Assembly: GCA_000818945.1 (NCBI GenBank)
Contig: KN805382.1
Location: forward strand, 126,363 to 190,362
Reading direction: 5' to 3'
Length of the DNA: 64,000 nucleotides
From: Schizochytrium sp. CCTCC M209059
Lineage: Eukaryota; Sar; Bigyra; Thraustochytrida; Thraustochytriidae
Positions 29,375 through 39,294 of the stretch are shown here, one piece after another (position 1 is the stretch's first letter; every line of letters begins with the position of its first letter). The notes beneath the pieces were generated by a model that ran no database searches, was not told the origin of the DNA, and saw nothing but the letters and a program-made list of their open reading frames with translations. The position numbers and the translations under genes are program-made.

Positions 29375-29453
29375 GTTCGGATCGACAAGACAGGCATACG
29401 GTTGAAAATTCTTTACTGGCGTATTGCGGACAAAGAATTGAGAAAGGGATAGG
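29341..29453 (+). repeat. Direct duplication of a gene's 3' end
   Basis: A 35-bp segment containing the last codons and stop of the coiled-coil gene (29341-29375) recurs at 29419-29453 with two mismatches, a spacing of 78 bp. Confidence 0.9.
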
Positions 29454-29471
29454 GTACTGTCAAAACCTCTT

Positions 29472-30731
29472 TTATCGGAGACTTACGTCATCATTGCCGA
29501 GGAGACGCCGAAGTGCCGTAGCAAACGGATTTGCTCGAGGGTCGACGGGCTCACGGTGGATCCCTGGCTTCCCGGAGGGATACTGCCGATTCATGAGCTC
29601 TTTACGCTCCATGTTGTTGTTCTGCTGCATACTATCTGGTGCGGGTGTCGTCTCGCTGCTTTGTGAGATCCAGCCTGGTAGACTCTGTTGGCGAGGAGGT
29701 GGTACCGGAGGGTCGCTATTCGAGGGAGGAACTGCATCCGTTTGTTCTATAACAACAGCATCCGTTTGCTCCATGCCAGCTGGGAGCGCTGGAAGAGGCC
29801 GCAAGTGCAGCGGCGTTGGCAGCGGGGACGCGGGCGATGGCGGAGGTGGAACTGGCATGCCCTGCGCAGCGCTAAGTGGTGAATGCGTAGACGCTGGACT
29901 CAGTGGCGAGCGCGGGGTCGAAACCGGTGATGGCCGTGGAGGCAAGGGCGGTTGACCTTTCGTTGGTCCCTGAGCCTTTCCATCATCATCGGCATGCTGT
30001 GAACTTCGATGGAAAGTTTCAGCGCATTCTGGCGTTGTCGCTGCCATTGTCGTCGAGGCTGTCGGCGTAGACATCGACGGACCATCTGTCGTCGTAGATG
30101 TCAATACGTGTGCCGGGCGCATATGCATGGGCTTTGGCGGCTTCGGGGGAGGCGTCATGGAAAGAGGCGTCATCACTGGGGGCGTCAATACAGAAGGCGT
30201 CATCGCAGGAGGCGTCATCGCCGGTGCGCGTTGCTTCACCACGGCGTTGATGCTTTCCACCCACTCCAATGCTTGGACTGGCGTCGCAGCAAGAAAGTGG
30301 ATGGTCTTCTCTTGGTTCGGTCGCGCCGCATGAATTCCGTCGAAAAAGTACACGCGTACAGAAAGCTGAAAAGCGCACTTTCCCGTCTTAATCTGCCGAG
30401 CAGATAAAATTTGCTCAATGGGAATAAGTTGCGCTGGGGGTTTGATCGCTCCATATCCGTCAATGTCGGCCATGTAAAGCGCCATCTGGGTGTCATCGAC
30501 GCAGAGTAGGCATTTTTTGTAAAGCACATTGAGCTTGCCCTTTCTTCTAACAACATCAAACTTGAGAACGCGGGGGGGCCGGCGCTGTGCATCACCTCGG
30601 CCTTCCTTTTCCTCCTCTTGGTCGGGTGCTTGCTGCTGATGACTCGCTTTGCGCTGAGCGAGGAGATGATGCTGGCCAGACTCCAGCGAAGGCGCCTGAA
30701 AGACGTCCGCAAAGCATCGTGCGGTCTTCAT
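29472..30731 (-). CDS. PH-domain protein with proline-rich tail
   Basis: A 419-aa protein from ATG 30731 (MKTARCFADVF). A pleckstrin-homology-type domain covers about residues 54-170. It runs from 'PRVLKFDVVRRKGKLNVLYKK' through 'LSARQIKTGKCAFQLSVRVYF' to the closing helix with its typical Trp, 'PVQALEWVESINAVV'. PH domains bind phosphoinositides or protein partners. The rest is Pro/Thr/Ser-rich, with MTPP-type units (AMTPPAMTPSVLTPPVMTP) and PPPRP/PPKPP motifs that could bind SH3 or WW domains. No catalytic domain was seen. Probably a membrane-linked adaptor; the partner is unknown. The stop codon is only about 100 bp from the stop of the convergent coiled-coil gene. Confidence 0.8.
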   Translation of the reverse strand: MKTARCFADVFQAPSLESGQHHLLAQRKASHQQQAPDQEEEKEGRGDAQRRPPRVLKFDVVRRKGKLNVLYKKCLLCVDDTQMALYMADIDGYGAIKPPAQLIPIEQILSARQIKTGKCAFQLSVRVYFFDGIHAARPNQEKTIHFLAATPVQALEWVESINAVVKQRAPAMTPPAMTPSVLTPPVMTPLSMTPPPKPPKPMHMRPAHVLTSTTTDGPSMSTPTASTTMAATTPECAETFHRSSQHADDDGKAQGPTKGQPPLPPRPSPVSTPRSPLSPASTHSPLSAAQGMPVPPPPSPASPLPTPLHLRPLPALPAGMEQTDAVVIEQTDAVPPSNSDPPVPPPRQQSLPGWISQSSETTPAPDSMQQNNNMERKELMNRQYPSGKPGIHREPVDPRANPFATALRRLLGNDDVSLR

Positions 30732-31169
30732 GCCTGTAAAAGTCTGCCTTTGAACGTATTTTCTCTTACGCACTCGCACTCCAACACGAGGAGAACTGCC
30801 GCGGCCGATTCCGACGGTCTGCGTGCAGCTGCTCTCCTCGCACAGGGTCAGCTCTCTCGCGTGGCCTCACGCGCAGCCGCGATCAACTTTCTTGCGTCCG
30901 AGTCCTCGGTTCTGCTGTGCCCACCTTGACTGATCGTGAGAACGAGAGTCCAAAAAAAACTGGACCCAGTAAAAAAAAGTTGAGACGAACGATCGCGTGC
31001 AACTTGAGAGCGCACGAGACAGCCAGATCGAAATGCGTGTACGACGACCCAAGATGAAAGCGCACGCCGCGCGCCAGGTCTAGCGCACGCCAATGATACC
31101 TGCTTGGGTCGCGCAAGGATGATGCTTTAATGTTGCAGGGTGGGTGGGATACCTATGGGTCTGCACGGT
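30732..31169. other. Intergenic, 438 bp
   Basis: Between the PH-domain gene start and the kinase gene stop. Short A-runs near 30950-30980. No gene seen. Confidence 0.5.
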
Positions 31170-34100
31170 CTACTTTTTATCCGGCTTTTTCTTCTTCTCC
31201 TTCTTGAGGTTGAGATGGCTTGCGACGACGACTCGGTGCGCGCGCAGTTGGCGAGCGAGCAGTCGGACGTCGAGACGACTATACGCGACGGCTTCATAGC
31301 GCGAATACCTTCTCCAGGTGACGAGCTTGCGACGGAGCGTTGCCAATTCGGTGAGAACGTGGTCCGCACGTGTCAACTGCGCAACAGCCGCAGCAAGCTG
31401 TATGTGACCCTTGGCCGCATCGGCTGCGCAAGCCCTGCACGCAAGTCGATGATTGCTGCTCTTGTTGTTCCAAGCGCCGTCGCTATCACAGGTACGGGAT
31501 CGCCGAGCACCTTCGGCACCAGACTCGGGCACAGATCTTGAGCTGTTCGCCATGAACTTTCCAAAGCGCATCAAAGGGTGTTCTCTGCTGCTCGAGCGAC
31601 GATGGGTGTCATGATGAGAGTATACGTGCGAGCTGCGAGGTCTTGCAGGAGGTGCCGACGAAGTTGTGGTGCTCGACTCGGCTCGTTTCGGAAACGCCCT
31701 TCGTGACATCCCCGGTGGCACCGCCGAGGTTGACGCGGCGCTCGACATGGCAGAAACGCTGGCTTCCCTGTTGTTGTCCCATAGCATTTGCCAATATGCT
31801 TCTCTTGCCGCAAGTTTGGCGTTGGGTACGCTGGCAACGCTGGTGGCACATGTCGCGGTGACATTACCGTCACCATCGCCGTTGTTATTGTCGTCATCGT
31901 CGTCATTGCTGGCGGCATTATTATCTTCATCTTCCTGCGATTCGGAAGTTTCTGATAAGAGAAAGTCTGTCGGCTGCTCGGGCACACCAAAATTCTCGTG
32001 GCCTCTGTACTGAGCGCAAATAATCTCTTCAAGGTCATCGGCACGGAGAAGACCCTTTTCAAAGCCCTCGACAGCTTCAGAGATGGCATGAGCGCGCGGA
32101 ACCTGGGACTTGCGCCGGAAACTAGCAGCTGTGGCATCCTTGTCATGATAGTGGCACAAGAACGGATGAGCGAGGAGCTGCGCAGCCCGCGGTCGCCGTG
32201 CCGGGTCAATTTGCAAACATTCGGCCACAAAGCTACAAAAGGTGTCGCTAAATCCTGGCGGCGGGGCCTCGGGAACCATGTCTCCGTTAGCAATTGACAC
32301 CAAGGCCCAGTAAACGCGAGAGCCGCGTTCTCGAATGGGGAGAGCGCCATGCGCCAGCGTCAGACACAGGAGACCGATGGACCACACATCTGAAGTCTCC
32401 GTGTACTCATTCCCATTGATGCGCTCTGGGCTCATGTAGTTGAGTGTCCCGACAAAACTCTTGGCGCTTCCGCGTCGTGACTTTTGTGACTGAAACTGTG
32501 CGGACGCATCGTTCCCTGGACTAGTCGTAGGCTGATCTGCCTTTGAAGGTGAATCAGCGCTGCGAGCCCGCGAAACAATACCGAAGTCTGCTAGTTTGAC
32601 CGTGCCATCCTGAGATACCAAAAAATTCTCTGGCTTGACATCCCGGTGAATTAGGCCTTTGGCGTGCAAATATGCGAGCGCAAGGAGACCACTTTGCGCG
32701 ACATGAGCGACCATTGGTTCGGTAAACTTGACCTTTTTATCCAATAAGCTCTTCAAGCTTGATTCCATGTATTCCATGACGAGCGACATATTGATGGTTG
32801 AGTTCGGTCGCCGTCGCTTGCGGAGGCAACTTGAACTTGCGCCTGTGAAGGCGTCTCGGAAGTGCACCATGTACGGCGAAGCACGTCGCATCTTCCGCGT
32901 CGACTGTCGTCGCATCGTTATCGCTGCAGGCGCCGGACACGGCGCGCGTTCGCCTTTTCGCGAGCGAGTGCCAGCCCCTGCTACACTTTTTGCATCGCTT
33001 CTGGCTACATGTCCTCTGGTATCGTGGTCGTAAATTTTGCCGCGGCCTCCTTTCTCTTCCTCGTCGTCGTCAATATCGATGCTGATTTCGTCTTCATCTT
33101 CATCTTCATCGTCGTCTTCAATATCAGTAAAGTCAAAGACTTGATCGCGCAAGTCTTGGCTTTCATTTCCTGGGCAAAGATTTGTGTGCGTGTCAAAGAG
33201 CCCGTTTGCTTCCCTGTAGACTTGAACTTCGGGCACATTGTCAGCATCTTGTTGGTTCGCGGCATCAGATTCTTCGACATTTGCGACTCCTATGCCTTGA
33301 AAGAGCGCTTTAGAACTATCAAATGTGTTGAGAAAGAAATTTCCGGTATCATCTTCACTTTGTTCGTCTTGCCCTTGAGCAATACTACTCTTGCCGTCGT
33401 CGTCGTCGTGATCATCTTTTTCATTATCTGTATCGTCGTTGTCGTCGCCGTCGTCGTCGTTGTCGTCGTCGTCGTCGTCGTCGTCGTCGGTGTCGTCGTC
33501 GTCGTCGTCGTCGTCGTCTTCATCGTCGTCGTCTTCATCGTTGTCGTCTTCATCATCGTCTTCGACTTCAATTTCGTCTTCGTCGTCTACATTTGCGTCA
33601 GCGGAGAGCTCGGCATCGGCGTCGGCATCGGAGGCCTCTTCCTTTTCAAGCTCGCTCAAGAGAGCTGCAAGCGACGCGTGGGTAAGACTCCGAGCCGTGG
33701 AGAGACCATTCTTTGACCTTGAAGATTTGCGCTGGAGCGTACGCATTTGGGACTGGAAGTGGCGCGCACGCACTTTGCGAAGCTTTTTGCGAGCGATTTG
33801 TAGCGTGATTGCTCGCGTCAATGTCTTGGCGCCGCCCCGAAATCGACCTGGTTTGTGACGTGCGTTTGGCTTGGTGAGCAAAAGTGGGGGCGGATGGTGA
33901 GATTTGGGCGGTGCAATCCAGACAGATGTAAAATTATGGGGGAGAATGGCGAGTTCGTGTGCGAGCTGATGCCGCTTTTGTCGTTCGTAAAGCGGGATTT
34001 CTTTGATGGCAACAATTTGAAGAGTCGGAACGTGCAATGCTTTGTAGACCGTCGATGAAGCCCCATGGCCGATAATTCCAAGACGAATGTACTGCACACA

Positions 34101-34622
34101 GGATCCCTGGCTTCGGAATGCCTCAGGGACGTACGCCTGAAGGCGGTGCTCGCCAAGACTGTTATTAAGCGGTGTCTGCTGGATGCCAAACTCTGAGACC
34201 TTGAAGCCTCCAAGCGTGACTGTTGCTCCTGTCATATTCCATGAAGGAATTCTGGGTCCGCTTGGTTGCGGGCCGTCCCGCCCTGGTTCGAAGGGTGTGG
34301 CCGAAACGGTGCGGATGTGAAGCACGGGCGGCGGCGGAGGCGGTAGCGGCACGGGCGGTAACGGCGGCGGGGTTGCTGTTGATGATACTCGTTCACCATC
34401 GCCATCCGAGTCAGAGTCCTCTTCTCCAATAAGGCTGTCAGCATCGTTTTGGGGCCCTGCGGCGTGTAAGTCTGATTTCTGGTCGAGAAGAAGTTTCGCC
34501 TCGGTGTTGTCGGGCGCGACGTCAGTCGCTTTGGCTTTCATGGACGAGGTATTCAGCAAGCGGAGCTGGAAACTGCCTTTAAATGAGCTCATGGCACTTT
34601 CTAGCATCAACTTGGCGGACAT
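31170..34622 (-). CDS. MAP2K/STE-like protein kinase with large acidic insert
   Basis: A 1150-aa Ser/Thr or dual-specificity kinase from ATG 34622. Subdomains are present: glycine loop 'GIIGHGASSTVYKA', catalytic Lys207 in 'VAIKEI', alpha-C 'HELAIL', hinge 'LVMEYMESSL', 'IHRDVKPENFL' with Asp661, 'LADFG' with Asp679, 'GTLNYMSPERI', and 'TSDVWSIGLLCLTLAHG'. The C-lobe wording (GLLALAYLHAKGLIHRDVKPEN, MSPERI) is close to MAP kinase kinases. The Lys-to-HRD spacing is 454 residues against about 93 in MEK1, because a roughly 360-residue insert separates alpha-C from beta-4/5. The insert is rich in Asp (GTC-repeat coded) and has basic flanks. The activation segment is also enlarged and lacks a clear MEK SxxxT pair. 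A ~300-residue disordered tail follows. Confidence 0.88.
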   Translation of the reverse strand: MSAKLMLESAMSSFKGSFQLRLLNTSSMKAKATDVAPDNTEAKLLLDQKSDLHAAGPQNDADSLIGEEDSDSDGDGERVSSTATPPPLPPVPLPPPPPPVLHIRTVSATPFEPGRDGPQPSGPRIPSWNMTGATVTLGGFKVSEFGIQQTPLNNSLGEHRLQAYVPEAFRSQGSCVQYIRLGIIGHGASSTVYKALHVPTLQIVAIKEIPLYERQKRHQLAHELAILPHNFTSVWIAPPKSHHPPPLLLTKPNARHKPGRFRGGAKTLTRAITLQIARKKLRKVRARHFQSQMRTLQRKSSRSKNGLSTARSLTHASLAALLSELEKEEASDADADAELSADANVDDEDEIEVEDDDEDDNDEDDDDEDDDDDDDDDTDDDDDDDDDNDDDGDDNDDTDNEKDDHDDDDGKSSIAQGQDEQSEDDTGNFFLNTFDSSKALFQGIGVANVEESDAANQQDADNVPEVQVYREANGLFDTHTNLCPGNESQDLRDQVFDFTDIEDDDEDEDEDEISIDIDDDEEEKGGRGKIYDHDTRGHVARSDAKSVAGAGTRSRKGERAPCPAPAAITMRRQSTRKMRRASPYMVHFRDAFTGASSSCLRKRRRPNSTINMSLVMEYMESSLKSLLDKKVKFTEPMVAHVAQSGLLALAYLHAKGLIHRDVKPENFLVSQDGTVKLADFGIVSRARSADSPSKADQPTTSPGNDASAQFQSQKSRRGSAKSFVGTLNYMSPERINGNEYTETSDVWSIGLLCLTLAHGALPIRERGSRVYWALVSIANGDMVPEAPPPGFSDTFCSFVAECLQIDPARRPRAAQLLAHPFLCHYHDKDATAASFRRKSQVPRAHAISEAVEGFEKGLLRADDLEEIICAQYRGHENFGVPEQPTDFLLSETSESQEDEDNNAASNDDDDDNNNGDGDGNVTATCATSVASVPNAKLAAREAYWQMLWDNNREASVSAMSSAASTSAVPPGMSRRAFPKRAESSTTTSSAPPARPRSSHVYSHHDTHRRSSSREHPLMRFGKFMANSSRSVPESGAEGARRSRTCDSDGAWNNKSSNHRLACRACAADAAKGHIQLAAAVAQLTRADHVLTELATLRRKLVTWRRYSRYEAVAYSRLDVRLLARQLRAHRVVVASHLNLKKEKKKKPDKK
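33425..33600 (+). repeat. (GTC)n coding for poly-Asp
   Basis: Trinucleotide repeat within the kinase insert; on the coding strand it reads GAC/GAT and yields long Asp runs. The opposite frames give poly-Ser or poly-Val and are not genes. Confidence 0.9.
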
Positions 34623-35764
34623 GCTGATAGCGTGCACAGTAGAAAAAGGTCAGTAAAGGCAAGTGGCGGAAGTCCTCGGTTTGCTCTTCTGTTTCTTCCC
34701 GACAGTTCAAACGAGTTCTCGCGTATGGACGAGGGCAAGGCCAAAGGCAAGGCTAAGGACAAGGCAGACCACGCTCACGCGTACGCGCACGCGTTGCGAC
34801 CTTGCAGGCTCTGCGTGTGAGCAAGTGGACGTTGATTGTGCTGCTAGCTAGCTAGCCAGAAAGCTAGCCAGCTGAAGCGCAGCGTTCAGGCTAGCTTGGT
34901 TGCTTCCTAGCTAGCTGGCAGGGTGACTGTCTGCCTGACCGGCTAAACGACTGCCAGAGGTCTCTAGTCAGCAGCGCTCGAGTCGGTCTATGGGCAAGCA
35001 GACCCAGCGTTTGTCCATGGCGATGGTTCATCTGCGCAAGTTCTCACGTCAATGTCGTCGTATCCGAACGCCCGAACATGGATAGTGTGGCAAGGCTGTG
35101 GCGATATTTCTTTTTTGGGGGACATTTGCGCACGATGCATGGACACGAAAAAGATACCGAAGGGTGATACTCGGTGATGCCCTCATGAGGCGGACAATCG
35201 ATGTGGCTCGCCCCCTAGCAGGCAGCCGACACTGCGACACCTTTCGTCGCGGGCCGAGCTGATGCGTATAAAGTGTACAAGTGTTTTGCGCAAATGAATA
35301 ACACTCGATGATAGGTTTCATTGGCTGGTGAGATGTAGTCAGTCACTCAGGGGCCGCGGGTCCCCTCAAGGATGCTCGAAGAGAAGATGATTTCTTTCGC
35401 TGCCTTCCTTGTGGGCACACAAAGACCTTGCGAAGCGCCATTCATCGATACTCACGAGCGTTCACGAGCACGCCACGGCAAGGCCGATGTCCCAGACTGA
35501 AGGAACGCGGTCTATAACGCCGGCCATGGGCTTGCACTAGCAAGGCGTGTTGTGGCCTTTCTGGGACTTGCCGTTACGTTCACTTGACCCCGGCAAGCCC
35601 AACCAAGACTCGGACGAGGCAGGCGGGCGGGCGACTGTTGCGCGTGCGCGCGTGCGTATGCATGTACGAAAGACTGCGAGGCGGACAGCGCAGAGACGAG
35701 CGTCGCGCTCCCTCAGCGTGCCTGTGGCCGCGAGGGCCTCTTCCGAGCGGTAGCAGCTGCACGA
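34623..35764. promoter_or_regulatory. Divergent region, kinase / 261-aa unknown
   Basis: 1.14 kb. Contains GCTA-type repeats (about 34842-34925). A 31-codon Lys/Ala/His frame at 34724 is too short to support as a gene. No TATA box or RNA gene was recognised. Confidence 0.45.
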
Positions 35765-36550
35765 ATGAGAGAGACCCGCAAAAGCGAGCGAGCTAAGGTA
35801 AGAAGCAGCAGCATGGTGACGGCTCGACGGCACGGACTTGCGGAGGACCTCGGACGCGTGGCAGATGCCCTCGAGAGGAAAGCGCGCTCGATGGATGAGA
35901 GAGGTGGTGCCAAGGTGCGGCGAGATCGCTCGCAGCGCATTGGCAAAGGGCAGAAACCGTCCTCGTCTTCAATTTCTTCACCTTCTTTCGTTTTTTCAAC
36001 AAGTCGATCAAGGTTCGACAAGAAAAACCCCGAGTGGACCACGGGCGTGCCGGCGCTTGATTTTCTCGTGGAGCAGCGCGCTGAAGCGAACGTGAGACTC
36101 GATGCTGGCGTGAGGAGACGAGGTCTACTACAGCAATCTGAGCGCAATGCAAAATCATCTCGCGACGCGTCCTCCTCTCGTGCGCACGGCGGCGTTGCCG
36201 TTTGCGACGCTTGGCTCGCCAACGAGCTCTCGCCGGCCCATGGAGCGCCATATTTGATTCCCGACCCATGGGCAGAGACCGAGCGAGAACCTATTCATCA
36301 TCGTCGTCATCATCATCATCATTCTCATCAAAAACCCGTGGCAACGAATCGTGGCTCACGGAGGCCCACGAAGCAGACATCAGAATATTCGTCGTCGATG
36401 CTTGCAGCGGCTGGGTTTTCTGACCTTGTATCAGGGCCCCAGTGCCGGACTCTCGGCAAAGACGTCGATCTCGAGAGCGCGGTGCGAGCGGCGGTGAACT
36501 CGATCGCGAGGGCCGAAGCGTTTGTGGAAAGGGAGTCGGATCGACGGTGA
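35765..36550 (+). CDS. Hypothetical 261-aa disordered protein
   Basis: No family recognised. ATG 35765 opens a frame of 261 residues ending at TGA 36550. It contains a short helical, coiled-coil-like stretch ('LAEDLGRVADALERKARSMDER'), a motif-like 'NPEWTTGVPALDFLVEQRAEANVRLDAG', a His-rich tract (HHRRHHHHHSH) from a CAT repeat, and a C-terminal helix ('DVDLESAVRAAVNSIARAEAFVER'). The opposite strand also has open frames, but their composition is Arg/Ser-rich and shadow-like. The gap to the next gene is 241 bp. Existence as a gene is likely but not certain. Confidence 0.55.
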   Translation: MRETRKSERAKVRSSSMVTARRHGLAEDLGRVADALERKARSMDERGGAKVRRDRSQRIGKGQKPSSSSISSPSFVFSTSRSRFDKKNPEWTTGVPALDFLVEQRAEANVRLDAGVRRRGLLQQSERNAKSSRDASSSRAHGGVAVCDAWLANELSPAHGAPYLIPDPWAETEREPIHHRRHHHHHSHQKPVATNRGSRRPTKQTSEYSSSMLAAAGFSDLVSGPQCRTLGKDVDLESAVRAAVNSIARAEAFVERESDRR

Positions 36551-36791
36551 ACCCTCATCGAATCGCGTTTTCGCGCTGGTGGTCCAAATCCCAAATTTGT
36601 TCAAGAAGTTTGTCTCGCAGGCTGAAAGGCTGGGTGGGACGCACGCCGAGAGCGAAGGGCGGTGGTCAGGAGCGCGCGCATTCGCGTTGCCTTGCCTGGC
36701 TTTGGTTTGATCTCCAGCAGAAGGAACAGGAGCGTCGATTATCGGTTCCGAGACGTCGCGAAGAAGGGGAGGAAAGAAGAGCTTCTTCGGG

Positions 36792-38024
36792 ATGGCCGCC
36801 ATGGCGAACGCGAACGCCGACGCGGCCACGGCAAAGACCGGCACAACAGAGGAACAGGAGGAGCCCGGGGCGCGGCGCACGCCCGTGACAATCCTGACAG
36901 GCCTGCTGGGCGCAGGTAAGACGACGCTGTTGCGGGGCCTTCTGAACGGAGACCACGGACGGCGGCTCGCCGTGATCGAGAACGAGTTTGGTGACGAAAA
37001 GGGCATTGAACGTCTCATTGCGCGGGACCAGGAAGGGGCATCCGTGGACCTCGAAGACCTCTTTGTGGAGCTGAGCAATGGCTGCGTATGCTGCGCAGTC
37101 AAGGACGATCTCGTGACAACCTTGGAAGGCCTCTTGGAGAGGTCGAACAAGTTTGACCAGATTGTCGTTGAGACGACAGGCGTCGCAGACCCGGGTCCGC
37201 TGGCAGGGATTTTTTGGCTCGATGAAGCGCTCGAGAGCCGCATTTTCCTGGACGGTATTGTTGCGGTCGCAGACGCGAAAAATCTTCATCGCCACGTTGA
37301 CGACCCGCGGAAACAGGCCGGCTCCGGCGTGGTGAATGAAGCTGTCAAGCAGCTCGGGTACGCAGATCGCATCGTGCTCAACAAGACGGATCTTGTCGAC
37401 GAGAAGGGCCTCGAAGCGGCGCGTTCGCGCGTGAAGGAAATCAATGCGCTTGCCCAGGTCCATGAGACATCGTATTCTAAGGTAGACCCCGAGTTCGTTC
37501 TCGACGTCCGTGGATACACGACCATTTCCGAAACATCAGGGCACCAGCTCTCAGCCCTGCAGCGCGAACTTTTAGCGCAAGAGCCAGGACAAAGCGCTGC
37601 GGTCTCCGAGGAGTCCGGCGCGGCCGAAAGTGCTGCCGGCGGACACGAACATGAGCACGAGGGCGAGTGCGACGCCTCTTGCGAGTCGGCGCATGGCCGA
37701 CACGACGCGAGCATTACGTCGTGCGTGGTCCGGGTGGGCAGCTTGGGCCTTAATCAGGCCAAGCTCGAGAGCTGGCTAGGTAAGATGCTCTGGGAACCCT
37801 CTGGTGGTGTTGAGATCTTCAGAGTCAAGGGCATTGTCAACATTGCAAGCTCGGATCACGTGCACATTTTGCAAGGTGTCCACGAGACGTTTGAAATCGA
37901 CGCGTCGCAGGAGGCATGGGGCAGCAAGACATTTCCCGAGCGCGATACGCGTATCGTTTTTATTGGCCGGAACCTCGACGTCGCCGCGCTTACCACAGGT
38001 CTCCGGGAGGAGGCTGCCGAGTAA
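36792..38024 (+). CDS. CobW/COG0523-family GTPase, putative metal chaperone
   Basis: A 410-aa P-loop GTPase from ATG 36792. Motifs: Walker A 'TGLLGAGKTTLL' (about residues 36-47), 'ENEFGDEKGI' with the switch region, the metal-binding 'NGCVCC' (CxCC, about residues 96-101), 'VVETTGVADPGPL' (Walker B-like) and 'LNKTDLVDE' (base recognition, NKxD). A His/Glu/Cys-rich stretch (GGHEHEHEGECDASCE) before the C-terminal CobW_C domain may bind metal. Family members insert or deliver zinc or cobalt. The vertebrate zinc chaperone ZNG1 activates METAP1 through an N-terminal CPELVPI-type motif, which is not visible here. The client is therefore unknown. Confidence 0.92.
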   Translation: MAAMANANADAATAKTGTTEEQEEPGARRTPVTILTGLLGAGKTTLLRGLLNGDHGRRLAVIENEFGDEKGIERLIARDQEGASVDLEDLFVELSNGCVCCAVKDDLVTTLEGLLERSNKFDQIVVETTGVADPGPLAGIFWLDEALESRIFLDGIVAVADAKNLHRHVDDPRKQAGSGVVNEAVKQLGYADRIVLNKTDLVDEKGLEAARSRVKEINALAQVHETSYSKVDPEFVLDVRGYTTISETSGHQLSALQRELLAQEPGQSAAVSEESGAAESAAGGHEHEHEGECDASCESAHGRHDASITSCVVRVGSLGLNQAKLESWLGKMLWEPSGGVEIFRVKGIVNIASSDHVHILQGVHETFEIDASQEAWGSKTFPERDTRIVFIGRNLDVAALTTGLREEAAE

Positions 38025-38118
38025 AAGGAAATGGGTCCGCAATTAGCCTGGCTGGTAGGGCCCGGCCAATCATAGTGGTACAGTAATAATGTAGTGGTGC
38101 ACACAACTAGTCGCTGAC

Positions 38119-38270
38119 TGCTTTGCTTGTCTTTTCTTTGCTTCGCTTTTGTTTGCTTTTGTTTGCTTTTGCTTGCTTTTGTTTGCTTTTGTTTGCTTTT
38201 GTTTGCTTTTGCTTGCTTTTGTTTGCTTTTGTTTGATTTGGTTTGGTTTGCTTTGCTTTGCTTTGTCTGA
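38119..38270 (+). repeat. (TTTGCTTTTG)n / (TTTGC)n array
   Basis: About 150 bp of GTTTGCTTTT and GCTTGCTTTT units just downstream of the CobW gene. Confidence 0.9.
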
Positions 38271-39038
38271 CCTGACTTTGAAGCGACAACTTGCACCCCT
38301 TTCTTGGGATGTCTTTCTGGGAGGGGCCTTGAAAGGCCTTTCCGCTTTTCTCCGCCGGGCTTCACTCATTCACACCACCCTGCCTGCATTGACCACGCAT
38401 TTACCTCGACTTGCACGCATTCACCTCGACTTGGATGGTGGTCGGGGCCGTTCCTCCGGTCGTTCGTTCGTTCGTTCGAAGCCTTTGACTTCTTGCTGGT
38501 TGCCTCTTTTACAGCACAGCGATGTTGCTCCCTACTGCAGGGCTGGCCGCGCACGTGAAAACCTGGCTCACTTGTCGCCACAGCCATTGACGAGAATCTG
38601 TCCTCTTCGGCTCGCACGTGCAGGCTGGCTTGCCGTCTGTGCTGGCCGCCTTCGACCTCCTCTCCTGCTCGCAGTCGCTACCGCCCGCGCGTCGAGCTCG
38701 AGCCACTTCCATGAAGCCGCTCGCGCGAAGCCAGCTAGCCGGTGAGCTCAGCTCGCCCGGCCTCCGAGCTATGGCTCCAGGCCTGGTCTGAACGCGCCCT
38801 GCACGTGAAGGTACTCGGCGCGAGCGGGCACGCGGTGCGGGGTGTGGTAGATAGGTGCAGGTCAGGGTCGAACTCGTATGAATAACATGCCGGTCGAAGT
38901 GCACGCGCGGTGAGTGCGTGAGTCGAAGGCGGTTTCCTCCGGCCCTGCAAAGCCACTGCTGCTGCTTGGTCTTGCTTGCTTGCTGGCTTGGCGATGCCAC
39001 ACTCGAGCGGCTCTCCGCACGGGGCCTCGCCTTGCGTG

Positions 39039-39078
39039 CAAAGCAAAGCAAAGCAAAGCAAAGCAAAGCAAAGCAAAG
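39039..39078 (+). repeat. (AAGCA)n
   Basis: About eight uninterrupted pentanucleotide units. Confidence 0.92.
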
Positions 39079-39246
39079 TCAAGCGCTTGCTTTGGGTGGC
39101 TGCCGTCCATCCATCCATTTTGCCGCTCGCATACACTCTTGTTGCACAATGCACAACCCGTGCAGATGGAAAGCGATGGCACGGATGCACAGTCTGCTGT
39201 GAGCAAGCAAGCGAGACGAGCGAGACAAGCCAGTCTTTACTGCTTG

Positions 39247-39294
39247 TTCGCTCGCTCGCTCGCTCGCTCGCTCGATTGATCGATCGATCGCTCG
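39247..39294 (+). repeat. (CTCG)n with embedded (GATC)n
   Basis: CTCG tetranucleotides passing into GATCGATC, a palindromic stretch. Confidence 0.9.

Noticed and set aside
33290..33858. Poly-Thr, poly-Ser and poly-Val frames
   Set aside because: They are other frames of the Asp-coding GTC repeat in the kinase gene.
38149..38745. Phe/Cys/Leu-rich frame
   Set aside because: Its hydrophobic start is the TTTGCTTTTG repeat and the remainder is random-looking.
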